Source: an uncultured Cohaesibacter sp. (GTDB taxonomy: Bacteria; Pseudomonadota; Alphaproteobacteria; Rhizobiales; Cohaesibacteraceae). From it: DNA of 64,000 bases. Below the pieces are notes generated by a model, which was not told where the DNA came from, did no database searches, and was given only the letters and a program-made list of their open reading frames with translations. The stretch spans positions 2,485,001-2,549,000 of the forward strand of contig NZ_OY782764.1 of NCBI RefSeq assembly GCF_963678225.1. The letters run 5' to 3'. Each line of letters begins with the position of its first letter. The stretch's first letter is position 1. A program made the position numbers and the translations under genes. Positions 45,725-55,539 of the stretch are shown here, one piece after another.

Positions 45725-47089
45725 GTGGCTGACACACAGACCAGACTGGCCAAGGCGCGCCTCAATCATAGCCAGCGCGCGCCAATGATTGCCGAGATGC
45801 ATGCACGCCCTTTCCTCAAACTGGGAGCTCCCAGCCGACTGGCCTTCATTGCGCTTAAGCCGGAAGAGGATGGCATCCACACACCGGCATTGGCCCGCGA
45901 GCAGCTGATTGCCTTTCTCGATCAATTCGATGTGGAGCATCCGCGCGATGATGCCGTTTATCACATCGCTCAAATCGGCGAGGAAGAGGGGGGCATGATT
46001 CTGAAGTGGGAAAACCACTCAGAATTCGCCACCTATACACTCTATAGCTACGCACCCCGACCCGATCATCTGGGGCCGGACAGCTTTGCCACGGATCTGC
46101 ATGATCATTTCACCATCGAATGGTTGGAGGCCTTCCCGGGCCGGATTGTCTCTTCGGTATCGGCTCGCATCGAACAGGTGCAGAATCAGACCGCGCTTGA
46201 AGAACAGATCTCCGGTGTGGCTCATAGCTGGTTCGGCTCGGCTTCAAGCTTTGCCGCCGCCTATGTCAGCGATGGCGATGCGGCTATTGCGGCTGATTTC
46301 GATCTGGACCACAGAGGGCAAATCAGGCTGGTGGTTTTGGCTTGCAGCGAAGTCAGTTCCAGCCGTCTGGGGCGCATCATCCAGCGCTTTCTGGAGGTGG
46401 AAACCTACCGCGCCATGTCCATGTTGACGCTGCCAGCGGCTCGCCATGTGCTTGGCAACATCAAGGATCTGAATATAAAGCTCAGCGAGACAGTCGCCCG
46501 GATCGGTGACGAGAAGGAAAGTGACAAGGTGGTGCTTGACGAATTGCTGGGCATCTCTGCAGACCTTTCGCTCCTGTCCACCAGCAGTTCCTCACGCTTC
46601 AATGCCGGTCGCGCCTATGAAGACCTGGTCATGCAGCGTATCGAGCTTTTGCGCGAGAAGCGCATTCTGGATCGGCAGCTCTTTTCCGAATTCATGAAAC
46701 GGCGTTACATGCCCAGCATGCGCACCTGTCGCTCGGCACAATATCAGCTCGACGACATGACCTTTCGTGCCGCCCATGCTTCGGAATTGCTGGGTACGCG
46801 GGTTCAGGTGACCACCACCGACCAGAACCGGCAATTGCTGGCCCAGATGGATCGGCGGGCTGCGCTTCAGATCCGCTTGCAGGAAACGGTGGAGGGCCTG
46901 TCCGTGGTGGCCATTTCCTATTATGCCGTCAGCTTGCTCACCTACTTGCTCACGCCCTTGGCCAAGGCCATCCATCTGGAGAAAACCACGATGGCCGCAG
47001 CCCTCGTTGTCCCTGTCGTAGCCCTCATCTGGCTTTCGATGAACCGGCTCAAAAAACGGCTTATTCGCAAAACAGGCAAGGGCGATTAG
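45725..47089 (+). CDS. DUF3422 family protein
   Basis: A 454-residue protein starting at a GTG behind AAAGGA. The N-terminus has the family phrase APMIAEMHARPFLKLGAPSR and later MILKWENHSEFATYTLYSYA. The middle includes SSSRLGRIIQRFLEVETYRA. The C-terminal ~60 residues hold two hydrophobic segments (about 394-412 and 424-440), ending in a basic tail. DUF3422 proteins are predicted inner-membrane proteins of unknown function, widespread in proteobacteria. The gene stands between aqpS and the convergent ispE with no evident partner. Confidence 0.9.
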   Translation: MADTQTRLAKARLNHSQRAPMIAEMHARPFLKLGAPSRLAFIALKPEEDGIHTPALAREQLIAFLDQFDVEHPRDDAVYHIAQIGEEEGGMILKWENHSEFATYTLYSYAPRPDHLGPDSFATDLHDHFTIEWLEAFPGRIVSSVSARIEQVQNQTALEEQISGVAHSWFGSASSFAAAYVSDGDAAIAADFDLDHRGQIRLVVLACSEVSSSRLGRIIQRFLEVETYRAMSMLTLPAARHVLGNIKDLNIKLSETVARIGDEKESDKVVLDELLGISADLSLLSTSSSSRFNAGRAYEDLVMQRIELLREKRILDRQLFSEFMKRRYMPSMRTCRSAQYQLDDMTFRAAHASELLGTRVQVTTTDQNRQLLAQMDRRAALQIRLQETVEGLSVVAISYYAVSLLTYLLTPLAKAIHLEKTTMAAALVVPVVALIWLSMNRLKKRLIRKTGKGD

Positions 47090-47123
47090 GTTCGGCTCTT
47101 GGCTTCTGTCCGCTCAGAAATGT

Positions 47124-48008
47124 CTATTGCACGCCGCCGTGGCTGACCCACCAGTTGGGGTGGGAAAAGGCGAGGCGGCGGGCTGCATATTCGGCATGTT
47201 TGACGCTTGCGAATAGTCCAAAACAGGTCGCCCCCGAGCCTGACATGCGCGCAAACAGGCAGTCGCCATCATCTTCCAGTGCCTGCAAAACCGTTTCTAT
47301 GACCGGGGCCTGTTCGATGGCCGCCATCTCCAGATCATTGCGCTGATCGTCAAGCCAGTCTGCCAGAGCAACTGCCGAGAGAAAGGCAGAGGGCACAGGT
47401 CCCATAGGCTTGTTGTCCTTGCGCTTGAGGCTTTTGAATATGCTTGGCGTGGAAATCGGCACGCGCGGATTGATCAGCACCATGCCCAGATCTCTGGGTA
47501 GTCGGGGGCCTGCGCTCAGCTCGTCGCCGACACCGCCTGCAATGAGGCAGGAACCTTCAAGACACATGGGCACATCCGCGCCCAGCTTAAGGGCAATCAT
47601 GCGCAGCTTGTCATCATTGATCGTCCGTTGCCACAGACGCAAGAGACCCAGCAGCGTCGCCGCCGCATCCGAAGAGCCGCCGCCGATACCAGCGGAAATG
47701 GGCAGGGATTTATCCAGCGTCATCTCCGCTTCCGGCCTGCATTTGAGTTCGGCAGCCAGCAAACGCGCAGCCCGAACCATCAGATTGTCCGGCTCCTGTC
47801 GCAGCCCTTCGGCAAAGGCCCCCTTGACCGACAGATGCAAATGCCGCGAAGGCTTGAACTGGATGCGATCTTGAGCTCCGCCAAAAACCACCAGTGACTC
47901 CAGCAAGTGATAACCATCGTCCCTCTGACCCGTGATATGCAACGCGAGATTGATCTTCGCTGGTGCGGTCAAGGTGAGGATGGATTGGTCTGTTGCCGTT
48001 TTGGTCAT
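47124..48008 (-). CDS. ispE: 4-diphosphocytidyl-2-C-methyl-D-erythritol kinase
   Basis: A 294-residue GHMP kinase of the MEP isoprenoid pathway. The N-terminus is LTAPAKINLALHITGQRDDG followed by YHLLESLVVFG, the substrate-binding signature. The ATP loop is PISAGIGGGSSDAAATLLGL, and the C-terminal motif is ARMSGSGATCFGLFAS. It phosphorylates CDP-ME in the cytoplasm. The length is normal. The next minus-strand gene upstream is a large TPR protein 508 bases away; ispE and this TPR gene are neighbours in other Rhizobiales. Confidence 0.96.
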   Translation of the reverse strand: MTKTATDQSILTLTAPAKINLALHITGQRDDGYHLLESLVVFGGAQDRIQFKPSRHLHLSVKGAFAEGLRQEPDNLMVRAARLLAAELKCRPEAEMTLDKSLPISAGIGGGSSDAAATLLGLLRLWQRTINDDKLRMIALKLGADVPMCLEGSCLIAGGVGDELSAGPRLPRDLGMVLINPRVPISTPSIFKSLKRKDNKPMGPVPSAFLSAVALADWLDDQRNDLEMAAIEQAPVIETVLQALEDDGDCLFARMSGSGATCFGLFASVKHAEYAARRLAFSHPNWWVSHGGVQ

Positions 48009-48516
48009 TACAAGCAGTCTGTCTCAAGCGGTTTGAAGGTGCGCGTTCTCTGGGTTCCATTGCTGTTGCTGGGGAAAAGATCTCTGCCGTGCCTGAAGGC
48101 GCTTTTGGCCGGCGCTGTTAAGCTGTGTGAGCCTGTCCGGTATCGCTGCGTTTTCCAAGCATCTGGCTTGATCTGCTCACCCGGCGCAACCATAAGATGA
48201 TTCTCACCCCGCTGTCGCCAATCTGATAGGCAAATAACTTGGAACCTCTCAGACCAAGGCGAACAAGCCATTGCGCCAGATGAATTTTCCCTTCAAATCA
48301 CAAGCATATGGACATCAATTGAGCTTGTCCAGATCGTTTGCAGAAGCCTGGCCAAATACGTATTAGACACAAGCATAATTGTTGTGTGCGACCAGAGGCT
48401 GTTGCCTGCTTGCTACTGTGGCTGTCGAAGATAAGATCAAAGGCATGAACAGGGCAAAGAAAAACGCTGCGCGGAAAATTCGGCGCAGCGTTCAGGTGTT
48501 TCAACTTGCAAGCGGG
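48009..48516. other. 508-base intergenic region between the TPR gene and ispE
   Basis: It carries the ispE promoter and the TPR terminator. No coding frame with support. Confidence 0.5.
48456..48492 (-). terminator. Terminator of the TPR protein gene
   Basis: AACGCTGCGC (48463-48472) pairs perfectly over 10 bp with GCGCAGCGTT (48483-48492). On the minus strand the stem is followed by TTTCTTTG. It begins 24 bases past the stop. Confidence 0.85.
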
Positions 48517-50439
48517 TCAGTCAGCGAGGCCGTTGGCGATCTTGTCATCGACCGATTTAAGCAGGTCTTCATCAGGCTGCATGGTCTTGACGCGCTGCCA
48601 CTGGAAGGTGGCCTCATTCTTGCGGCCAGCCCGCCAATAGGCGTCGCCCAGATGGTCCGTGATGGTCGGGTCTTCAGGACGCAGTTCCACCGCCCTTTCA
48701 AGGAAGTTGACCGCCTCTTCATATTGCTCGAGGCGATAATGGGCCCAGCCGAGTGAATCCACGAAGAAACCATCAAACGGGCGCAACGCCACAGCCTGAC
48801 GGATCATTTCGATGGCCTTGTCGAGATTCAGTCCGCGATCCACCCAGCTATAGCCCAGATAGTTCAGCACCGTTGGCTGATTGGGGAACAGCTTGAGCGC
48901 CGCCAGCATGTCTTCCTCGGTCTTTGGCCATTCCTTGAGTTGATCATAGGCAGAGCCACGCAGGAAGTAGAGCGACCAGTGGATGTCTCGCTTGACCTTG
49001 ATGCTGTTCAGCCCACGGGTCAGGATATCAACCGAATCCTGAAAGCGTCTTTCTGACTGATAGATCCGCGAGAGCACCGAGACGGTCTCCAGATCGGAAT
49101 AGTCCCCTTCCAGAAGCGTCTTGAGCCGATCAATGGCCTCGTCGGGGCGATCCAGCCGCGCCAGAACAAAGGCTCCGCGACGTTGGGCTTTGCGATAGAC
49201 CGGGCTGGTGGTCTTGATGGTGTCATAGCGGGCAAGGGCCAGTTCATTCTTCTCAACGCGTTCGAGCAAGCGCGCCAAAGAAAAACTGGTCATATCATTA
49301 TTCGGGCGCAGATAGTCGGCAAATTGCAAATAGAGCGCCCCACCTTCAATGGCGCCTTCTTCGGTCAGCGCATTGCCAAGGGTCGAAAAATATTCTGCGG
49401 CACCGTCTTGTGGTGTGCGAATGGTGCTAGCGATCGGCTTCATGGCAGAGAAGGTGGTCATCAGCCATTGTTTCTCTTCCACGTCAGCGGCGCTGGCAGC
49501 AAATTCTTCGATAACCTGGCTGGCCCGTTTTTCATTGCCTGCCTTAAGCAGGTTGTTGACGAGGGCGGTGGCCGTTGCCAGAGAATTGGGGTCGGCATCA
49601 AGGCTCTGCTGAAGCAGGGATGTCGCCTTGGTGTAATCTTTGGCATAAGACGCCACGAGGCCAGCATGAAGCGAGAAGAAGAACTGGTTGACCTCGCTCT
49701 CTTCATCAGCCTTGAGCATTTCCAGCGCTTTGGGAAGATTGCCCCGATCCTGCCCGATGCTCGCCCATGCTTCCAGAACGGTCTGTGAGATGAGGGCAAA
49801 GGGGCCATATTGCGCGGAGGCACTCAGCAGGCGCGGGTCATTGAGGTTCCGCCGCAGGGGCGAACGCGCGATCAACTGGACTGGATTGTCCTGCATGATC
49901 TTCACGCCATTCTGAAACTGGATTGACGCACTGGAATAATTCCGGCCCTTGAGGGCTTTGACACCCAGTGCCAGATGGATCATGGGGGCAATGCGTGCGG
50001 TCAGCTCGCTGGTCTCCGCCGAGACTTCTTCCTCTTGTGCCTCTACGCCGTCTTTAGCCTTCTTGGCGGCAGGATGGTTGCTCATGGCGGCCATCTTGTC
50101 TGCAAGCGCAAAGGCTTCATCATGGCGACCGGTTGCCAGCATCAGGGCAAAGTTTCGCTCCAGCAGCAGTAAATTCTCGGGATCTTTTTCAAGTGCCTGT
50201 GCATAGAAATGCGCCGCCAGCTCCAGATCCTGTTCATCCTGTGCCAAGCGCGCTGAAAGATAAGTGCCCGTCAGGGTGGTCGGCACATCAGACAAAGCCT
50301 CTGGAATGGATACCGGCGTATTCTCGGGCGCTTCGGTGGTCGCTCCGGCCAGTGAGGCCGGTCCTATCAACAAGGCAAATCCTACAGCGCCAGTCAGGAG
50401 GTGTTTTCGAAACATCTTGAGGGAAAATCGAAAGTGCAT
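48517..50439 (-). CDS. Exported tetratricopeptide-repeat protein
   Basis: A 640-residue protein. The ATG at 50439 is backed by AAGG; a Met eight codons later lacks a site. The signal peptide is KMFRKHLLTGAVGFALLIGP to about SLAGATTEAP. The mature part is a helical array with TPR units such as YLSARLAQDEQDLELAAHFY, PVYRKAQRRGAFVLARLDRP and SLGWAHYRLEQYEEAVNFLE near the C-terminus (PTITDHLGDAYWRAGRKNEA). It presumably works as a periplasmic scaffold, perhaps in envelope biogenesis. It is the upstream neighbour of ispE and the downstream neighbour of a polyprenyl synthase gene. Confidence 0.9.
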   Translation of the reverse strand: MHFRFSLKMFRKHLLTGAVGFALLIGPASLAGATTEAPENTPVSIPEALSDVPTTLTGTYLSARLAQDEQDLELAAHFYAQALEKDPENLLLLERNFALMLATGRHDEAFALADKMAAMSNHPAAKKAKDGVEAQEEEVSAETSELTARIAPMIHLALGVKALKGRNYSSASIQFQNGVKIMQDNPVQLIARSPLRRNLNDPRLLSASAQYGPFALISQTVLEAWASIGQDRGNLPKALEMLKADEESEVNQFFFSLHAGLVASYAKDYTKATSLLQQSLDADPNSLATATALVNNLLKAGNEKRASQVIEEFAASAADVEEKQWLMTTFSAMKPIASTIRTPQDGAAEYFSTLGNALTEEGAIEGGALYLQFADYLRPNNDMTSFSLARLLERVEKNELALARYDTIKTTSPVYRKAQRRGAFVLARLDRPDEAIDRLKTLLEGDYSDLETVSVLSRIYQSERRFQDSVDILTRGLNSIKVKRDIHWSLYFLRGSAYDQLKEWPKTEEDMLAALKLFPNQPTVLNYLGYSWVDRGLNLDKAIEMIRQAVALRPFDGFFVDSLGWAHYRLEQYEEAVNFLERAVELRPEDPTITDHLGDAYWRAGRKNEATFQWQRVKTMQPDEDLLKSVDDKIANGLAD

Positions 50440-50977
50440 TTAGTCAGCCTTGTTGTTGCGCAATCCGAAGCGATTGTAACCATAGCGCCATGACGACGGC
50501 GAGCAATGCGCTTTCTTGCTGCTTGCAAGCAAAGAAGCGCCCGGAGCAATCAAACAGCAATTGTTTGCGCGGTTCGCTCAGTCATGGCTGTGACCCGATA
50601 TTCATGCGGCTCATAGCGAATTAGGAATGTAGCATGGCTTTTTTGAGGCCCTGTCGCAAGCCCCACTCTTTAGCCCTGTACATAATAAAGAATGTTAAAA
50701 ATCAATAACCAAAATGCCCCACCCGGGTGGCAGAAATTTGACCTTTTCAAAAAAGTATACTCATTTTTGCTAGCGGATTGGTCTTCAAGGGGCAACCTCA
50801 TCGCCGTTTTACCGTTTGATCTGCAACGGATACCCTTTGCATTCGTCGATGCGGACGGTGTGGCTTTTGCCCTTTGGGCCAGAGATCAGTCCGATCATTG
50901 GAAAGACGCTACAGTCAAGCGCCGTTCCATCGCTTTTGCGGTCTGCAAAGGGAAAGGCTCACCTCTCACCGAGCAAA
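50440..50977. other. 538-base intergenic region
   Basis: It lies downstream of the polyprenyl synthase gene and upstream of the TPR gene. A 12-bp perfect palindrome, CCACCCGGGTGG (50719-50730), stands in AT-rich sequence and is unexplained. A 108-codon plus-strand frame (50692-51018) overlaps the synthase end and looks like a shadow. No RNA is recognised. Confidence 0.4.
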
Positions 50978-52006
50978 TCAGTGCCCGCGCGCAATGCAGA
51001 ATTCCACCGCATCGATGAGCGCTGACTTATAGGCGCTATCCTCGAACACATCCAGAGCGGCAATGGCCGTGGCGCCGTGGGTGCGGGCCTGCTTCAGTGT
51101 ATCTTCCAGCGCGTTGGTTTTCTTCAGAAGCCCCATGGCAAAGTCTAGCGCACCGTCGGTGACATCCTTGCGCTCTTCCATCACCCGCTTCCAGAAAGCC
51201 TTGTCCTCTTCCGAGCCACGCTCATAGGCCATGATCACCGGCAGAGTGATTTTGCCTTCGCGGAAATCATCGCCGACATTCTTGCCAAGTGCGGCTGCCG
51301 ATCCGCCATAATCCAGCGCATCGTCGATCAGCTGGAAGGCGTTGCCCAGTTCCATGCCATAGTCGCGCAGGGCCGAGATCTTGGTTTCATCGCTTGCCGT
51401 AATGATCGGGCCCACCTCGCAAGCGGCTGCAAACAGGGCTGCAGTCTTTGAGCGGATGACCTGCATGTAATCGTCTACCGTGGTCTTCATGTTCTGAGCC
51501 ACGGACAGCTGCAAAACCTCGCCCTCGGCGATGACACAAGCTGCCGTAGAAAGCACATCTAGCGCCCGGATGGAGCCGACATCCACCATCACGCGGAAGG
51601 CCTGACCAAGCAGGAAGTCGCCAACCAGAACGCTGGCCTGATTGCCCCAGAGCATACGGGCGGCAAGCTTGCCCCGGCGCATGTCGCTCTCGTCGACCAC
51701 ATCATCATGCAGCAAGGTGGCCGTATGCATGAATTCAACGGCCATGGCCAGCTTTACGTGACCGGCCGCACTGGCACCGTCATAGCCGCACATGTTGGCT
51801 GCGGCGAGGGTCAGCATCGGGCGCAGGCGCTTGCCCCCTGAATCGATCAGATGCTTGGCCACTTCCGGAATCATTTCGACATCCGAGCCAGCTTTTTCGA
51901 GAATCAGATCATTCACGCGGCTCATATCCTGTTTCACCAGGTCGATAAGCGGCTGAATGCTGGCTTGGGATTTATTTGTCTCATTGAGAGGTGGGACAAC
52001 GCTCAC
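50978..52006 (-). CDS. Polyprenyl diphosphate synthase (octa/decaprenyl type)
   Basis: A 342-residue trans-prenyltransferase making the ubiquinone side chain. The start is a GTG behind TTGGAG. The first Asp-rich motif is ATLLHDDVVDESDMRRGK (about residue 97) and the second LIDDALDYGG (about residue 224), with GGKRLRPMLTLAAANMCGYD and FLLGQAFRVMVDVGS between. The chain-length determining residues ahead of the first motif are small, fitting a long product. The divergent plus-strand DUF2007 and methyltransferase genes next to it form a familiar alphaproteobacterial neighbourhood. Confidence 0.93.
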   Translation of the reverse strand: MSVVPPLNETNKSQASIQPLIDLVKQDMSRVNDLILEKAGSDVEMIPEVAKHLIDSGGKRLRPMLTLAAANMCGYDGASAAGHVKLAMAVEFMHTATLLHDDVVDESDMRRGKLAARMLWGNQASVLVGDFLLGQAFRVMVDVGSIRALDVLSTAACVIAEGEVLQLSVAQNMKTTVDDYMQVIRSKTAALFAAACEVGPIITASDETKISALRDYGMELGNAFQLIDDALDYGGSAAALGKNVGDDFREGKITLPVIMAYERGSEEDKAFWKRVMEERKDVTDGALDFAMGLLKKTNALEDTLKQARTHGATAIAALDVFEDSAYKSALIDAVEFCIARGH

Positions 52007-52302
52007 GCGGCGGCTCCAATTTTGTGACTTTTCTTTTCGGTCGCGAGAATAGGCGGGTCACCGGACAACGACAAGGGGCAGGCGCAGAAATGTTACTGAA
52101 TCACGTTGAAAATTATTCCTTTGTCTGCATTTTTCTTTCGCATTCTTGGACCAATGTATTGGATCTCGGGCAATCAGGCTGGAGAACATCCTGCAAAGGG
52201 CCTTTGCCAGCCCATAAGTCTCTTTTCTCTCCAAGCTTTTCAATTTATGGTTCGGCCCATCTGCAAAGCTGATTTCAATGGTCCTAGCACAAGGATACTG
52301 GC

Positions 52303-52539
52303 GTGGAAGAACTCATCAAGACGAACAATCCAGTGACCCTTTCCTTCGTGGAAGCCCTGCTCAAGGATGCCGGTATTCCCTATCAGTCTCTCGATCACAA
52401 TATGAGCACGCTTTACGGCAACACCCTCAATTCCATTGCGCGCCGCATTCTGGTGGATTCCGATTATCTGGAGCGCGCGCGCCAGTTGTTGCGCGATGCG
52501 GATCTGGAAAAAGAAGCGGACTGGTCGCTCGGCGAGTAA
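52303..52539 (+). CDS. DUF2007 small protein
   Basis: A 78-residue protein starting at a GTG behind CAAGGA. VEELIKTNNPVTLSFVEALL (the first residue is Met in the protein), KDAGIPYQSLDHNMS and ARRILVDSDYLERARQLLRD match the DUF2007 (putative prokaryotic signal-transducing, GlnB-like fold) pattern. Its function is unknown. The methyltransferase gene follows after 48 bases; co-transcription is likely. Confidence 0.85.
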   Translation: MEELIKTNNPVTLSFVEALLKDAGIPYQSLDHNMSTLYGNTLNSIARRILVDSDYLERARQLLRDADLEKEADWSLGE

Positions 52540-52587
52540 TCCTCTCGCAAAAACGCTTTTTGCAAAGACATATCAGAAAGACAGGCC

Positions 52588-53439
52588 ATGCCTTCCAATT
52601 CAGCCGTGCCCGCATCCGCTCCCGCTCCCTTGCTGACCAACGTGCCGACGGTACCAGCCGCTGGCGTCCCGGCAGATGTCGCAATGAGTGAGGATGATTT
52701 TCTCGGTGGGCGCATTTCGCTCCTGCAGCCGAGAAAGGGGCATCATCGCTCGGGCACGGATGCGGTGTTGCTGGCGGCCTGCACGCCCGCAAAACCGGGC
52801 GATCTGGTGGTCGATCTGGGCTCGGGGGTGGGCGCTGCGGGCCTCTGTGTGGCGGCGCGGGTCGGTGGCCTTCGACTGCTTGCGGTTGAAATCGATCCAG
52901 AGATCGCGGCCATCGCTGCGGCCAACATGGCCCGCTCCAAGGCCTTTCTCGCTCAGGCTTCGGCCATCAGCTGCGATGTCGCCTTGCGGGGCGAGCCGCG
53001 CAAAGCGGCCGGGCTTGTCGAAAATCTCGCCGACCATGTCATCGCCAATCCGCCTTACTATCGGCCTGAGAAATTCCAGACCTCCCCCAACGAGGCACGC
53101 GCCACGGCGCATATGTTAACCGACGAGGGTATGGAGCCGTGGTTTCGAACCGCTGTTTCCATCCTCAAGAGCAAAGGCACTTTCACCGTTGTCCAGCGGG
53201 CAGATGAATTGCCCACGCTGCTTAAACTGATGGAAGGGCGCTTCGGAGGCATCACTGTGCAGCCCTTCTTGGCGCGAGAAGGCGAGGCTGCCCATCGGGT
53301 GGTTATTCAGGGCAGGAAGCAATCCCGCGCACCGTTCCGCCTGTTGCCAACCATCGCCCTGCATGATGCTGGCTCAGACACCCCCGGCGCACAGATAGAA
53401 GCCGTTCACCGCCATGGGGCGGCGATTGATCTGGGGTGA
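52588..53439 (+). CDS. TrmN6-like methyltransferase
   Basis: A 283-residue SAM enzyme. A ~30-residue Ala/Pro-rich start is followed by SEDDFLGGRISLLQPRKGHH and RSGTDAVLLAACTPAKPGDL, the TrmN6/YfiC-type opening. SAM motif I is VVDLGSGVGAAGLCVAARVG, then AVEIDPEIAAIAAAN. The catalytic motif is DHVIANPPYYRPEKF (NPPY near residue 154), which marks N6-adenine methylation. The likely target is A37 of tRNA1(Val) or another RNA adenine; that is by family only. The tail (IALHDAGSDTPGAQIEAVHR) is specific to alphaproteobacterial members. Confidence 0.88.
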   Translation: MPSNSAVPASAPAPLLTNVPTVPAAGVPADVAMSEDDFLGGRISLLQPRKGHHRSGTDAVLLAACTPAKPGDLVVDLGSGVGAAGLCVAARVGGLRLLAVEIDPEIAAIAAANMARSKAFLAQASAISCDVALRGEPRKAAGLVENLADHVIANPPYYRPEKFQTSPNEARATAHMLTDEGMEPWFRTAVSILKSKGTFTVVQRADELPTLLKLMEGRFGGITVQPFLAREGEAAHRVVIQGRKQSRAPFRLLPTIALHDAGSDTPGAQIEAVHRHGAAIDLG

Positions 53440-53522
53440 TTGCCCAACAAAGGGCATTTGTTTTCTATGGGACTGCAGGAGAGCCGCACTTCTGATCGCA
53501 TCGTGGAGGTATCAGATAGGCT

Positions 53523-54047
53523 CTATATGCCAAACTCTTTCTGCATGACGAAATTGAGATAGCGCCCGTCTTCAATCTCAAACCAGCTTTCTCCAAGCGT
53601 TTTAAAGCCTTTGGCCAGATAGTAGGAAACCGCTTCCTTATTCTCTGCATTGGCGCTGAGAAAGGCTTCTTTATGCCCGGCCTGGCGCATGTCAGCGTAG
53701 CTTGCCTCTAGCAGTGCTGAGCCAATGCCTTGCCCCTTATGGCGCTCGCGCACATAAAGCGTGTCAATTTCCGCTGCGGGGCAGGCTGGGAGCGGCCGCT
53801 TTGAAGGGCAACACCAGCGCAAATAGCCACGCAATCCTTCCTGTCCGGCATAGTCCACCCCATCAACCAGCAAATGCTGGTCTTTGTCCGCAATCAGCGC
53901 TGCCATGTTAGCAGGCGTGAAGGTTTCCAGCGCATAAGCCGCAAAAACCGGCGGAATACCGGGGCGGCAATAGGTATGCAGCCAGACCTCGATGCAGAGC
54001 GCCGCCAGTGCGCCGGCATCCTCCTTGTTTGCCATGCGTATCGCCAT
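53523..54047 (-). CDS. GNAT-family N-acetyltransferase
   Basis: A 174-residue GNAT protein. The N-terminus MAIRMANKEDAGALAALCIE leads to AEIDTLYVRERHKGQGIGSA (acetyl-CoA loop with RHKGQGIG) and a C-terminal AVSYYLAKGFKTLGESWFEI. Its ATG overlaps the TGA of the upstream M20 hydrolase gene (TGATG), so it is translationally coupled. The pair may act on related N-acyl substrates. No substrate can be named. Confidence 0.87.
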   Translation of the reverse strand: MAIRMANKEDAGALAALCIEVWLHTYCRPGIPPVFAAYALETFTPANMAALIADKDQHLLVDGVDYAGQEGLRGYLRWCCPSKRPLPACPAAEIDTLYVRERHKGQGIGSALLEASYADMRQAGHKEAFLSANAENKEAVSYYLAKGFKTLGESWFEIEDGRYLNFVMQKEFGI

Positions 54048-55252
54048 CAGCCCAACCGGTCGCGGAGGATGCGCTCGAAGATGCGGGCCCCGATGGGCGT
54101 CAGGCTGTCTGGGAAGTCGAAATCCGGGTTATGCAATTGTGGCTGGCTTTCTCCCGACCCGAGCACGAACAGGGTAGAGGGGCAATAATGGCCGAACTGG
54201 CCGAAATCCTCAGACCAGCGCATGGGCTCGCTCTGCTCTTCTGTTGTGATGCCTTCAGCCTCAAGCGCCTTGGCAACCAGATTTGTGGTCTCGGGCGCAT
54301 TGGTGCAGGCTGCGAATATGTCGTCCTGTTCAATCTGAAGGGTAAGCCCAGCCTCTCTTGCCGCGACAGTTGCCAACTGCTCGGCGGACGCCACCAGACT
54401 GCCCATCACATCGTCACTGACGGTGCGCAGCGTGGCCCATATTTGCCCGGTGCCGGGGGCAACCCCGAAGCAGGGCTCGCCAACGCTCATATGGGTGATG
54501 GTGACAAGCTTATAGCTGTCATCAAGGGCCTGTCCGACGTCAAGACCATTGGTCAGGGCATTGAGGCCTGCGGCGATTGTCATCATCGCTTCGACCGGCG
54601 AGATGCCATCCTGCGGCATGGACGCATGGGAGGTCTTGCCCTCTAGCAGAATGCGGATGCCACGAGACGCACAGCACATGGCACCCGATTTGAGCGCCAC
54701 CGTGCCAAGCGGCAGGCCGGGCAGGTTATGAAGGGCAAAGGCCATGTCCGGTTTGGGGACATCTGCCGAAAATACGGGGTCGCCAAGCAAGGCAGACGCG
54801 CCCTTGCCGGTTTCCTCGGCTGGCTGGAACAGGAGAATAACCCGCCCCGAGGCCGGGCGCTGACGGGAAAGCCGCATGGCCAGAGCCAGAAGAGTGGCCA
54901 TATGGCCATCATGGCCACACAGATGGGCCTTGGTATCCAGCTCGGAGCGATAGGCAAGATCGGATTGTTCCTGAATGGGCAGCCCATCGAGCTCACATCG
55001 GAAAAGCAGGGTGGGGCCATCTTGCCCCGAGTCAAAGGTCGCCGCGATGCCGGTGCCGCCAAGCGCTGTGCCGTCCGGCTCTGTCCACGGGCCGAGCCCC
55101 GTCACGATGCTGTCCGGTGACAGCCTCTGCAATTCTTCAATGACCGTTTGCGCTGTTGCCTTCTCGTAGCCCGAGAGATCCGGGCGACGATGGAGCGCTT
55201 GCCGGAAAGCGACCAGATGGTCGATCTCGGCATTGGTCAGCTGTGTGCTCAT
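54047..55252 (-). CDS. M20-family amidohydrolase
   Basis: A 401-residue zinc hydrolase of the M20D (IAA-amino-acid/hippurate hydrolase) branch. RQALHRRPDLSGYEKATAQT is the family opening. LLFRCELDGLPIQEQSDLAY, AHLCGHDGHMATLLALAMRL and ILLFQPAEETGKGASALLGD carry the metal ligands and catalytic Glu. The dimerisation lid has GKTSHASMPQDGISPVEAMM, and the last metal His is in the SEDFGQFGHYCPSTLFVLGS region. It removes acyl groups from N-acyl amino acids. It is coupled to the GNAT gene by a 1-base overlap. Confidence 0.92.
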   Translation of the reverse strand: MSTQLTNAEIDHLVAFRQALHRRPDLSGYEKATAQTVIEELQRLSPDSIVTGLGPWTEPDGTALGGTGIAATFDSGQDGPTLLFRCELDGLPIQEQSDLAYRSELDTKAHLCGHDGHMATLLALAMRLSRQRPASGRVILLFQPAEETGKGASALLGDPVFSADVPKPDMAFALHNLPGLPLGTVALKSGAMCCASRGIRILLEGKTSHASMPQDGISPVEAMMTIAAGLNALTNGLDVGQALDDSYKLVTITHMSVGEPCFGVAPGTGQIWATLRTVSDDVMGSLVASAEQLATVAAREAGLTLQIEQDDIFAACTNAPETTNLVAKALEAEGITTEEQSEPMRWSEDFGQFGHYCPSTLFVLGSGESQPQLHNPDFDFPDSLTPIGARIFERILRDRLG

Positions 55253-55539
55253 ATTGAATTATCCACGTTTGCTTCTTGCTGCGGTGCCTTGGTGACCGCT
55301 TTGTCAAAGCGCACTGTAAAGTCCCAACTGCGGCAAAAGAAAGAGAAAAGCACAGTAAACTGTTGGAAAAGCTGGAAATCGGCATGCAATGTGCAGATTT
55401 CGAAACCAAACCTCAACAGCTCTGCGCTTATGACAAGAATCATCAGGGCAGGGCTGGAAATACCCACGGCCGCAGCCTAAGTAAAAGCTATTAAAAGATT
55501 TGATGTGCCTCGACCACAAGTAACCAGAGGATGTTTGCC

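Noticed and set aside
50692-51018. 108-codon plus-strand frame downstream of the polyprenyl synthase gene
   Set aside because: It runs antisense into the synthase coding end and shows no domain; the start is in AT-rich non-coding sequence.
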